This document shows positions 33,297 to 40,972 of a stretch of 64,000 bases of DNA, piece after piece. Numbering within the stretch: position 1 is the first letter of the stretch; the number at the start of each line of letters is the position of its first letter. The stretch is from assembly GCF_003471585.1 (NCBI RefSeq), contig NZ_QRJO01000003.1:1-64000 (forward strand), read 5' to 3'. This DNA is from Collinsella sp. AM18-10 (GTDB lineage Bacteria > Actinomycetota > Coriobacteriia > Coriobacteriales > Coriobacteriaceae). The notes beneath the pieces were generated by a model, which saw only the letters and a list, made by a program, of their open reading frames with translations, was not told the DNA's origin and ran no database searches. Made by a program: the position numbers and the translations under genes.

Positions 33297-35117
33297 ATGT
33301 CCGTTGAGGTCATGAGGTCTGTGATCGCCGCCGCCGAGGGCCGTGTACCCGTCGACACGCTGTTTGCCAACGCACAGATCGTCGATGTGTACGGCCAGCG
33401 CGTAGCGCCCGGTAGCGTTGCCGTCAAGGATGGCGTGATCGTCGGTGTGCTCTACGACGGTCGCGACGATGCCGCCGGTACGTATGAGGCTGCCGAGGTC
33501 ATCGATTGCCAGGGCCGCTATCTTGCCCCCGGTTTTATTGACGGACATCTGCACATTGAGTCCTCGAACATCCGTCCCGCCGAGTATGCGCGCATGGCGG
33601 CGACGCGCGGCACCACCACTGCCATTGCCGACAGCCACGAGATCGCCAACGTTTCTGGCCTGGACGGCCTGCGCTTTATGGTCGAGGACGGCCGTCGCGC
33701 TCCTATTTCCATCAAGTACATGATGCCCTCGTGTGTGCCCGCACTGCCCGACGAGCAGGCCGGCGCCGTCATCACCGCCGCCGATATGCAGGCGTTTTTT
33801 GCCGAGCATCCGGGTGATGTCTTTGGTCTGGGCGAGATGATGAACCTGCCGGGCGTCTTTATGGCCGATCCCGAGACCTGTGCTCGCATTGACGCTGCCA
33901 GTCAGACGCCGTCCAAACAGGTCGACGGTCACGCCCCGCTCGTTGCCGGCAAGGACCTCAATGCCTATGCCGCGGCTGGCATTATCGCTGACCATGAGTC
34001 GACGATTCCCGAGGAGGCACTCGACAAGCTATCCCGCGGCATGTATGTGATGCTGCGCGAAGGCACGTGCAGCCATGACCTAGCCAACCTGTCTCCGATG
34101 CTGCTGGAAAACCCCGCCCGTGCCCGCCGCTGCTGCTTTGCGACCGACGATCGTGCTCCCTCCGACGCGCTTTCGACCGGTATGATCGACAACGCCTGCC
34201 GCGTGGCGATTGAGGCCGGCATCGACCCGGTGGTCGCCATCTCCATGGCGTCCCTTTCCACGGCTGAGGCATTTGGCTTGGACCACGGCTGTCGCGACCC
34301 GCATGAGCTCCGCGGCGCCATCGCCCCGGGCAAGCGCGCCGACCTGCTGGTGCTCGATGACCTGACGTTTGCCAAGGCTCCGCATCGCGTATATGCCGCC
34401 GGTGCTCTGGTGGCGCAGGACGGCACCTTTGTGGGCGAGATCGCACCCGAGATGGCCGAGGTTGCGGCCCTTGCCGATGAGCTGCGCGCCTCCGTTAAGC
34501 TGCCGAAGCTTTCGCTCGACGTATTCGACTATGCCTTTAAGCCGGGTGAGGCCGTGATTGACGTGGTGCCGGGTAAGGCCATCACGGGCATGGCTCGCCC
34601 CGAGAGCGCCGAGGGCCTGCGCCGCATTATGCTGATCGAGCGTCACGGCCGCGGTGTGTCACTGCAGGCCGAGGGCGCCGACGGCGACGGCCCCGCTGGC
34701 CTGGGCCTGGTCGGCAAGCACATCGGTCGCGGCTGGGTGCGCGGCTTTACCATCACCGGTGGCGCCATCGCCTCGACGATCGGCCACGACTCGCACAACG
34801 TGTGCGTCGTGGGCGATAACGCTGCCGATATGATGGCGGCTGTTGAAGCCGTGGGCCAGGGTGGTCACGTGCTGGTGCGCAACGGCGAGGTCGTGGCGCG
34901 CATTCCGCTGGCGCTTGGTGGTCTGATGAGCGAGGGCACGGCCGAGGATGTCGCCGCGCAGCACGACGACTTTATGGTCAAGGCGCGCGCCATGGGTATT
35001 GAGCCGCCGCTCGACCCCATCATGGGCATCATCTTCCTGCCCCTGCCGGTTATCCCGACGCTCCGCATCCGCCCCGAGGGCATGTTCGACGTCACGACCT
35101 TCACCTACGCCGACTAG
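33297..35117 (+). CDS. ade: Adenine deaminase
   Basis: 606 residues from the ATG at 33297; the frame is open upstream but only this start has AAAGGAG. Amidohydrolase of the Ade family: PGFIDGHLHIESSNIRPAEYAR carries the HxH metal site, then GTTTAIADSHEIANVSG, GLGEMMNLPG, QVDGHAPL and CFATDDRAPSD. The C-terminal Ade domain has GGAIASTIGHDSHNVCVVG and PIMGIIFLPLPVIPTL. Converts adenine to hypoxanthine plus ammonia, which would feed purine breakdown alongside the yge cluster. Preceded by palindromes and a terminator-like leader hairpin. Confidence 0.94.
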   Translation: MSVEVMRSVIAAAEGRVPVDTLFANAQIVDVYGQRVAPGSVAVKDGVIVGVLYDGRDDAAGTYEAAEVIDCQGRYLAPGFIDGHLHIESSNIRPAEYARMAATRGTTTAIADSHEIANVSGLDGLRFMVEDGRRAPISIKYMMPSCVPALPDEQAGAVITAADMQAFFAEHPGDVFGLGEMMNLPGVFMADPETCARIDAASQTPSKQVDGHAPLVAGKDLNAYAAAGIIADHESTIPEEALDKLSRGMYVMLREGTCSHDLANLSPMLLENPARARRCCFATDDRAPSDALSTGMIDNACRVAIEAGIDPVVAISMASLSTAEAFGLDHGCRDPHELRGAIAPGKRADLLVLDDLTFAKAPHRVYAAGALVAQDGTFVGEIAPEMAEVAALADELRASVKLPKLSLDVFDYAFKPGEAVIDVVPGKAITGMARPESAEGLRRIMLIERHGRGVSLQAEGADGDGPAGLGLVGKHIGRGWVRGFTITGGAIASTIGHDSHNVCVVGDNAADMMAAVEAVGQGGHVLVRNGEVVARIPLALGGLMSEGTAEDVAAQHDDFMVKARAMGIEPPLDPIMGIIFLPLPVIPTLRIRPEGMFDVTTFTYAD

Positions 35118-35122
35118 TCATC

Positions 35123-35144
35123 GGGGACGTTCTTAAACGACTAG
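35123..35144. repeat. 22-bp repeat, left copy, flanking the HAD gene
   Basis: A 22-bp sequence beginning GGGGACGTTCTTAAAC recurs as a perfect inverted copy at 36191-36212. The pair flanks the phosphatase gene at 35316-36110. The motif CGACTAG(T/C)C-x-TCGGGG also occurs twice in tandem at 35111-35153. Confidence 0.75.
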
Positions 35145-35249
35145 CCGTCGGGGTGGCGTGTCGCCTGACGCCGCGACCGTGAGGCCTCTGGCATGTGTGA
35201 ACTATTTGCCAGGTCCTTGTAACGTTTACGCCCGCGGAGTCTTATTTGG

Positions 35250-35309
35250 GCTCCCTTTGGGTACGTTGGAATCGGATACACGTTCGATTCCATCAAGCCC
35301 GAAGGGAGC
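35250..35309 (+). promoter_or_regulatory. Two-stage hairpin masking the ribosome-binding site of the HAD gene
   Basis: GCTCCCTTTGGG (35250-35261) pairs with CCCGAAGGGAGC (35298-35309) over 12 bp (one G-T); inside it TGGAATCG (35267-35274) pairs with CGATTCCA (35285-35292). The right outer arm contains the AAGGGAG ribosome-binding site of the gene starting at 35316, and TTTT follows. It could act as a terminator or as a translational switch. Confidence 0.6.
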
Positions 35310-35315
35310 TTTTCT

Positions 35316-36110
35316 ATGTTTAAACTGATTGCATCCGATATGGACGGCACGCTGCTTGACGAAAACGGCCAGGTGCCTCCCAAGACCTACGAACTGATTC
35401 TGGCGCTACGCGAGCATGGTGTGCATTTTGCTGCATCGTCAGGTCGCCGCTACGATCGCCTGTGCGAGTTCTTTGCGCCTGTTCGCGACAAGATGGACTT
35501 TGTCGCAGCTAACGGTGCCCAGGTCTACGCCGACGGCAAAATGGTAGACCGTGAGGTGTATTCCCACCTGGCGATTCGAAGGCTCGCCCAAGCCGTCAGG
35601 ACGTTTCCCAATCTGCATCTTGCGCTCTTTGACCGAACCAAGTCCTTCCTGCTCGATGACGAGTGCAAGTTCGTGCGCGAGGTCGATAAGGACCTTCCCA
35701 ATGCCGAGCGTATTTGGGAGCTGCCCGATCCCAGCGTAAATATCATCAAAGCGAGTATCTTTTGCGACGACAGTGCGGTTATGGACAGTGCGTACGTGCT
35801 ACAGCGCGAACTTGGTCAGCTCTTTACTTTTGCGCCTTCGGGCAACGCGTGGATCGATGCCATGCAGCCTGGTGTGTCGAAGGCCTCGGGTATCGCGCAG
35901 CTCGCGGAGCATTACGGCATTGGACGCGACGAGGTCATGGCGTTTGGCGACTCGATGAACGACTACGAGATCATTCGCTTTGTCGGCACGGGCTGCGCGA
36001 TGGAAAACGCGCGCCCCGCGCTTAAGGCGGTGGCCGATCGCGTGGTGGGTTGTAACCGCGACCACGCCGTCCAGCAGGAGCTCCGTCGCGTGCTGGAGAG
36101 TCTCTCCTAA
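35316..36110 (+). CDS. Cof-type HAD-superfamily phosphatase
   Basis: 264 residues. HAD motif I SDMDGTLLD (nucleophile and acid aspartates, residues 8-10 region), motif II SSGRRYDR, motif III lysine in GVSKASGI, motif IV FGDSMNDYEII. The large cap between motifs II and III is the Cof (type IIB) kind. Such enzymes hydrolyse sugar phosphates, FMN or similar metabolites; substrate unknown. The ribosome-binding site lies in the arm of a long hairpin, and the gene is flanked by inverted 22-bp repeats. Confidence 0.85.
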   Translation: MFKLIASDMDGTLLDENGQVPPKTYELILALREHGVHFAASSGRRYDRLCEFFAPVRDKMDFVAANGAQVYADGKMVDREVYSHLAIRRLAQAVRTFPNLHLALFDRTKSFLLDDECKFVREVDKDLPNAERIWELPDPSVNIIKASIFCDDSAVMDSAYVLQRELGQLFTFAPSGNAWIDAMQPGVSKASGIAQLAEHYGIGRDEVMAFGDSMNDYEIIRFVGTGCAMENARPALKAVADRVVGCNRDHAVQQELRRVLESLS

Positions 36111-36142
36111 TCCGGCAGATGGGGACGTTCCTTTTCTGCCGA

Positions 36143-36212
36143 CAGTGGGGGACAGTCCTTGCAGCTTTTTGCGAAGAGTGTCCCCAGTGACTAGTCGTTT
36201 AAGAACGTCCCC
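36143..36212. repeat. GGGGAC palindrome and right copy of the 22-bp repeat
   Basis: AGTGGGGGACAGTCCTT (from about 36143) pairs imperfectly with AAGAGTGTCCCCAGT (to about 36189). The inverted copy of the 22-bp repeat at 35123 follows at 36191-36212. Both lie between converging HAD phosphatase genes. Confidence 0.6.
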
Positions 36213-36228
36213 AATGACTGGCCGATGA

Positions 36229-37071
36229 CTAGGCGAGGGCGGCCATGATGGTGCGGGCGACGCCGTCGTGGTCGTTGTCGTATTCGGTGATGGCGTCGGC
36301 GGCCTCGCGATCTTCGGGCTCGGCGTTGATCATGGCCATGCCGTGGCCCGCTGCCTGCAGCATGGGGATGTCGTTGATGTTGTCGCCGAACGCCCAGGCG
36401 TTGGCGAGACGCTCGCCCAGGTGCTCGCATAGCCACGTGAGGGCCGTACCCTTGGTGGCGCCTTCACCCATGACTTCGATATTCATGGCGTACGAACGCG
36501 TGACCTCAATGCCTCCGAGCGTGTCGAGCTCCGCCGCGATGGCGTCGCGATCGGCCTGGTCGTGCCAGTACATGGCGATGCGTTCGAGTGTTTCGACTTC
36601 GTCGATTTTGCTGTCGATATCCATGTCGATCGGTGTTCGTGTACGCTTGAGCGAAGCCGCGATGTGGGGGTCTCCGCCGCAGAATTCGTCTAGGCGCGTG
36701 TAGAGCGAGCGGGGGAGGAAGCACTGCCCGTCCGCGAAGATATCGAAGGTCACATCGTGGCCGGCGGCGATGCGGTGGACGCGATGGGCAATGCCACGGT
36801 CGAGCGGACGGCTCAAGATGCACGTGGCGCGCGAGGCGTCGGTGGGCGTATCCTCGTCGAGCTGCCAGACGCTGGCGCCGTTGGCACAGACCGCGTAATG
36901 CACGGCGGGATGGGCGAGAATGGGCTCAAAGATGCCCGACAGTGGACGTCCCGTGCAGGGAACAAACTCGATGCCACGACGTGCGAGCTCGTCGAGCATC
37001 GCCCAGGTGGCATCGCTCATTTGCTTATCGCTCGTCAGCAGCGTCCCATCCATATCGGAAAACACAATCAT
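36229..37071 (-). CDS. Cof-type HAD-superfamily phosphatase
   Basis: 280 residues. Motif I FSDMDGTLLTSD at the very N-terminus, motif II PCTGRPLSG, motif III lysine in GATKGTAL, motif IV FGDNINDIPML. Type IIB cap. Only distantly similar to the phosphatase at 35316. Substrate unknown. It follows gltA on the minus strand but a terminator separates them. Confidence 0.84.
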   Translation of the reverse strand: MIVFSDMDGTLLTSDKQMSDATWAMLDELARRGIEFVPCTGRPLSGIFEPILAHPAVHYAVCANGASVWQLDEDTPTDASRATCILSRPLDRGIAHRVHRIAAGHDVTFDIFADGQCFLPRSLYTRLDEFCGGDPHIAASLKRTRTPIDMDIDSKIDEVETLERIAMYWHDQADRDAIAAELDTLGGIEVTRSYAMNIEVMGEGATKGTALTWLCEHLGERLANAWAFGDNINDIPMLQAAGHGMAMINAEPEDREAADAITEYDNDHDGVARTIMAALA

Positions 37072-37096
37072 TTGATGCAGCCCCTTCTACTGGCAT

Positions 37097-37134
37097 AAAA
37101 AGCGTGGCCGAGGGCTTGGGTCCCTGGCCACGCT
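37097..37134 (-). terminator. Terminator of gltA
   Basis: AGCGTGGCC (37101-37109) with GGCCACGCT (37126-37134), plus an inner GAGGG/CCCT pair. On the minus strand the stem is followed by TTTTAT. Confidence 0.85.
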
Positions 37135-37157
37135 CGAGTTCTATAACGGTCCGCGTC

Positions 37158-38576
37158 CTAGCGGTCGGCGAGCGGCTTGTACTCCAGCGGCTCGATCACC
37201 GGACGATAGGCGGGGCGGATGATACGGTGCGCGCAGAAGAGCTCTTCCATGCGGTGTGCCGACCAGCCGGCCATGCGGGCGACGGCGAATAGCGGCGTAA
37301 AGAGCGTTTCGGGCACGCCGAGCATCTTGTAGATAAAGCCCGTGTACAGGTCGATGTTGGCGCAGATGGGCTTGGTCATGCCGTGGTCGCGCATGACCTG
37401 GGGTGCCAGGCGCTCGATGCGCTCGATGAGCGCGAACTCATCGCCCAGGTTCTTCTTGGCGGCAAGTGTGCGCGCGTAACGACGGCAGACCTCGGCGCGC
37501 GGGTCGCTGAGCGTATAGACGGCGTGGCCCATGCCGTAGATGAGGCCCGTGCCGTCGAAGGCCTGCTTGTCGAGGATCTTGCCCAGGTAGGCCGCGACCT
37601 CGTCCTCGTCCTCCCAGTTGGAGACATGCGCGCGGATGTCCTCGTGCATAGACACGACCTTGGCATTGGCACCACCGTGGCGCGGGCCCTTGAGCGAGCC
37701 GATAGCCGCGGCGTAGGCGGAATACGGGTCGGTGGCCGAAGACGACAGCACGCGGCAAGCGAAGGTGGAGTTGTTGCCGCCGCCGTGCTCGGCATGCAGC
37801 ATGAGCATAACGTCGAGCAGCATCGCCTCATCGCGGGTGAACGCCATGCCGCCGCGCAGGACCTGTAGGATGGTCTCGGCGGTGGAGAGACCGGGCGTAG
37901 GGTGCGGCACGTGAACCTCGGAGCCGCGAAGCTTGGCGACCGAGGCCATGTGTGCGAAGGCGGCGATGCGCGGGAGACGTGCGAGCATGGAAATGGCGAC
38001 GTCGATTTCGTGCTCGGGCGTGATCACGTCTGGTTCGGCATCGAAGGCGTAGAGCAGCAGTACGGCGCGCTGGAGCACGTTCATGATGCTCGACGACACC
38101 GTGGTCATAGGGAACTCTTTAACGTACTCGTCGCTCAGGTGCCTAAAAGCACCCAGACGTTCGCAAAAACCGTCAAGCTCTTCCTTGGTGGGCAGAGAGC
38201 CCGTAATGAGCAGATAAGCGACCTCTTCGTAGCCGTAGCGATTCTCGGCCTGGGCGTTGTTGACCAGATCCTCGATGCTGTAGCCACGAAGCGTGAGTTT
38301 GCCCTGATCGGGCACGACCTTACCGTCGACCTTGTTGTAGCCATGCACATCCGAGATGCGAGTGAGGCCCGCGACCACGCCCGAACCGTCTGCATTGCGC
38401 AGGCCGCGCTTGACATTGTGCTCGACAAACAGGTCCTCGTCATAAGGGTCGGTCGGCAGGCCGTGGTAGAGGTTTTCGCTTTCGGGCGAAATCTGACGGC
38501 TCGCCTCGTAATCCAGAACCAGGCGGCTCAAGTGGTCATCGAAGCGGTAATAGATTTTCTTGGCGTCGTAGGCCAT
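37158..38576 (-). CDS. gltA: Citrate synthase
   Basis: 472 residues, ATG at 38576 after GGAGAGGAG. Catalytic residues in MLHAEHGGGNNSTF, YGMGHAVYT and the aspartate of NIDLYTGF. The N-terminal extension (YRFDDHLSRLVLDYEASRQIS) is that of the longer anaerobe-type citrate synthases. Condenses acetyl-CoA with oxaloacetate; probably serves glutamate synthesis in a fermentative anaerobe. No other TCA-cycle gene is nearby. Confidence 0.93.
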   Translation of the reverse strand: MAYDAKKIYYRFDDHLSRLVLDYEASRQISPESENLYHGLPTDPYDEDLFVEHNVKRGLRNADGSGVVAGLTRISDVHGYNKVDGKVVPDQGKLTLRGYSIEDLVNNAQAENRYGYEEVAYLLITGSLPTKEELDGFCERLGAFRHLSDEYVKEFPMTTVSSSIMNVLQRAVLLLYAFDAEPDVITPEHEIDVAISMLARLPRIAAFAHMASVAKLRGSEVHVPHPTPGLSTAETILQVLRGGMAFTRDEAMLLDVMLMLHAEHGGGNNSTFACRVLSSSATDPYSAYAAAIGSLKGPRHGGANAKVVSMHEDIRAHVSNWEDEDEVAAYLGKILDKQAFDGTGLIYGMGHAVYTLSDPRAEVCRRYARTLAAKKNLGDEFALIERIERLAPQVMRDHGMTKPICANIDLYTGFIYKMLGVPETLFTPLFAVARMAGWSAHRMEELFCAHRIIRPAYRPVIEPLEYKPLADR

Positions 38577-38653
38577 GCGCGCTCCTCTCCGGGCCGCATC
38601 GGGGTGACTTGCATGGGCATGCGCGCGTCAGGCTATCCCCAGCGGCTTGCTCG

Positions 38654-38941
38654 CTACAGGCGGTACATAAAGTTAAAGACGTCCTCGCGCTGGATGGACA
38701 CGTTGACGCCCGAAAGCTCGCCGGCCTCGGCCAGGGCCTTCTGCAGCTCGGCGAAATCGAGCTTGGACTCGGCGGTGTCGGCCAGCATGGTCATGGTGAA
38801 GATGTCCTCGATAATGGACTGCGTAATGTCGCGGATGTCGACGTTGGCCTCGCCCAGGACACGGGTGACGCCGGCGACGATGCCGGGGCGGTTCTTGCCA
38901 AGGACGGTGATGACGATACGGGAGGACGAGATCTCGGCCAT
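38654..38941 (-). CDS. ACT-domain protein (UPF0237 type)
   Basis: 95 residues forming a single ACT domain: RIVITVLGKNRPGIVAGVTRVLGEANVDIRDITQ is the ligand-binding beta-alpha-beta unit. Such stand-alone ACT proteins are probable small-molecule sensors; in many genomes they precede a DUF711 gene, which is not the case here. It lies 77 nt before gltA on the same strand. Confidence 0.85.
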   Translation of the reverse strand: MAEISSSRIVITVLGKNRPGIVAGVTRVLGEANVDIRDITQSIIEDIFTMTMLADTAESKLDFAELQKALAEAGELSGVNVSIQREDVFNFMYRL

Positions 38942-39122
38942 GGGAAACCCTTTCGCGTGATTGCGGCGCGCGCGGGGCGCTCCGCTACGGTACAGTGTTC
39001 ATCATTGTACCTGTCTGGCGCAAAAAAGGCGCGCTCGCTGCGGCGTTACATGCCTGCAACATGAGCGTAAGGGGGAAGGCCGTACGGGGAAGAGCCGTCT
39101 GGCGCGTGTCCGGCTCGTGTTG

Positions 39123-39186
39123 GGTTGATTTCCGATCTCAGCCGAACACATTGAGCGGACAGGCCGTTCCCGCAGTCAGCCGAACG
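39123..39186. repeat. 64-bp direct repeat, left end of a genomic islet (attL-like)
   Basis: Matches 46335-46398 at 62 of 64 positions in the same orientation (differences at repeat positions 38 and 58); it begins GGTTGATTTCCGATCTCAGC. Sequence on either side of the two copies is unrelated. The gap 38942-39337 contains only this repeat, a CCGCGGC-GCAT-GCCGCGG palindrome at about 39253-39270 and no gene. With an integrase remnant just inside, the repeats look like attachment sites. Confidence 0.7.
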
Positions 39187-39337
39187 CCTCCGACGGCTGA
39201 TTCCGAACTGGAAGCGGAGGGCATCCCCGCCCTTCGGTAGGGGATACCGCTCCGCGGCGCATGCCGCGGGCGGCGCCCCTATCGGACCACCGTGACCTCA
39301 GTTGGGATGGGCCCAGCACTGCCGCGTACTCGGTGAG

Positions 39338-40063
39338 CTAGAGCCAACTGTTCGTCTTCACGTCGCGTATGGCGATATTTCGGTCGTCCGGCTCGGTGAT
39401 GCCGTAGCCGAACGCCTGGAGCGTCTCGATGGACTCCTGGATCCTCTGTTGGAACATGGGACCCGGATCGACCCTCGGCCCGAGGTGCCCGCGCCAAAGG
39501 CACGGCGTGGCGCGCAGCATGTTATGGATTTTGGAGATGGGCTCGATGTCGGCGTAGACGTTGAGCGTCGCCATGGCGTCCTTGTGGCCGAGGATCGATT
39601 GGAGCGCCTTGATATCGCCGCCTTGGCGGATCCACTGCGTTGCGAACGTGTAGCGAAGGCCGTGGAACGTGATCAGCTCGTCGTTGGTGCCCATGAGGCC
39701 GTTGGTCTCCGAGAACGTCTTGAACGCCCTGCGGATATAGCCTGTCGTCGCGAAGGTCGCGCCCGGCTCCGACAGGATGTAGCAGTCCCCGATCTCGACC
39801 GCCCCGGTAAGGCCGCGCAAGCGCAGCTTTCCGCAGTCGATCTCGTGGGTCTCCTTCAGGAAGGGGAGTAGGCCGACCGGGTCGATGGGGATACCCCTGG
39901 CGTCATGGGTCTTGGTGTCCTTGATGAACGAACCCATTCCCTTCGCGTACGCCACCGAGTGTCTGATCGAGATCAGGCCCGTCTCGAAATCCACATCGCA
40001 CCACCGAAGGCCGCAGACCTCGCCGATTCGCATCCCCGTGTGCAGGGCGAGTACGACCGCCCT
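39338..40063 (-). pseudogene. Tyrosine recombinase (phage-type integrase), catalytic domain only
   Basis: The open frame encodes about 240 residues. Catalytic residues are present: first arginine in TGMRIGEVCGLRW, HGLRYTFAT (HxxR), and the LGHKDAMATLNVYAD block with the later histidine and the nucleophilic tyrosine. The whole N-terminal core-binding and arm-binding half (about 150-170 residues) is missing. The frame begins directly after the TAG stop of the Xre gene and is in the same frame as it, so the two are joined at one amber codon with no start in between; the first ATG is at 40033. Probably a remnant of the integrase that inserted the islet. Confidence 0.75.
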
Positions 40064-40315
40064 CTAATCCTCGGCGGACCAATCGAGTCCGAACTCCTTT
40101 CGGGCATCCTCTTCGCTCATGACTTCGAGAAGGTCTCCGGGTTGGCAACGAAGGGCGAGGCATAGCTGCTCGAGTGTGTTGAAGCGAATGCCGCGAATAT
40201 GCCCTTTTTTAATACGGGACAGGTTCACGGGCGTGGTTCCAATCCTTTCGGCAAGTTCGTTCGAGGAAATCTTTCGCTCGGCCATGATCTTGTCGAGGCG
40301 AACAATTACGGGCAT
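40064..40315 (-). CDS. Xre-family (HTH_26, YozG-like) transcriptional regulator
   Basis: 83 residues, ATG after TAAGGAA. The helix-turn-helix covers LDKIMAERKISSNELAERIGTTPVNLSRIKKG, followed by FNTLEQLCLALRCQPGDLL, the standard YozG pattern. Encoded 9 nt after a DUF2975 membrane protein, its usual partner. It probably represses its own operon and perhaps the divergent transporter operon through the TTTAAC-N7-GTTAAA palindrome at 40875. Its TAG stop abuts the integrase remnant in frame. Confidence 0.85.
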   Translation of the reverse strand: MPVIVRLDKIMAERKISSNELAERIGTTPVNLSRIKKGHIRGIRFNTLEQLCLALRCQPGDLLEVMSEEDARKEFGLDWSAED

Positions 40316-40324
40316 GGCGTTTCC

Positions 40325-40837
40325 TTACGCAATCTCGTCGGAGTCGAGGTACAGCTCTCGGGCGTACAAGAAGAGCTGGGAAAGCATGAACAGGACGATG
40401 CCGAGAACCAGAGAGGTCCAATCGAATGATGAAGCGATCTCTTGGGCGCCGACGGCCCCCTCGCCGCCAAACATCGAAACGGAGGTTTTGAGTGAGCCGG
40501 CGTAGAGGCTGGTGGCAGCTTGAACAACGAAGAGAATGCCGAGCACCTTCAAGCATGTCGCAGACCCTTTCTTGAAGGGGTCTCCGCTCTTGATCGTCCA
40601 CACGAGAACGGCGCTGAGGATGGTCGTAGCGATACCGATGACGGCAGGGACCAATGTCGAGATCGCAAGGGCTGGATACGCGGGGGAGTCTGCAATTACA
40701 GGGTTGTCGAGCACTTCGATTGCTGGCTTTAAGGAGAACGCCACTTGTGCGATGGCGGTGGCGCAAAGGGTCGCAGAGGCTATCGCACATGCGATGCGGA
40801 AGGAATGAAGCCGGGGAGTGCGATTGTCGGAACTCAT
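40325..40837 (-). CDS. DUF2975-family membrane protein
   Basis: 170 residues with four predicted membrane helices (about 12-30, 52-80, 92-115, 140-162) and short loops. Start after CGGAGG. DUF2975 proteins are regularly encoded next to a small YozG-type repressor, as here; the pair may form a membrane-linked regulatory unit, possibly sensing envelope stress or peptide. Function of the family is not established. Confidence 0.75.
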   Translation of the reverse strand: MSSDNRTPRLHSFRIACAIASATLCATAIAQVAFSLKPAIEVLDNPVIADSPAYPALAISTLVPAVIGIATTILSAVLVWTIKSGDPFKKGSATCLKVLGILFVVQAATSLYAGSLKTSVSMFGGEGAVGAQEIASSFDWTSLVLGIVLFMLSQLFLYARELYLDSDEIA

Positions 40838-40874
40838 AATAACCTCCGAAGAATTTAAAAAACTCAGGTTACTT

Positions 40875-40893
40875 TTTAACAGTTTATGTTAAA
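40875..40893. promoter_or_regulatory. Palindrome in the divergent promoter of the islet
   Basis: TTTAAC-AGTTTAT-GTTAAA is an interrupted palindrome (6-bp arms) in the 135-nt AT-rich gap between the DUF2975 gene and the permease operon. Size and symmetry suit an Xre-type dimer. A 7-bp hairpin (GGGCCGA/TCGGCCC, 40917-40939) lies between it and the permease start. Confidence 0.4.
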
Positions 40894-40972
40894 TTGACTT
40901 TGCCGGCAAGTAATAAGGGCCGAGCATTTTGTTCGGCCCCTCTGTTCCGACTGGATGAGGTTAAGGTTGGCG

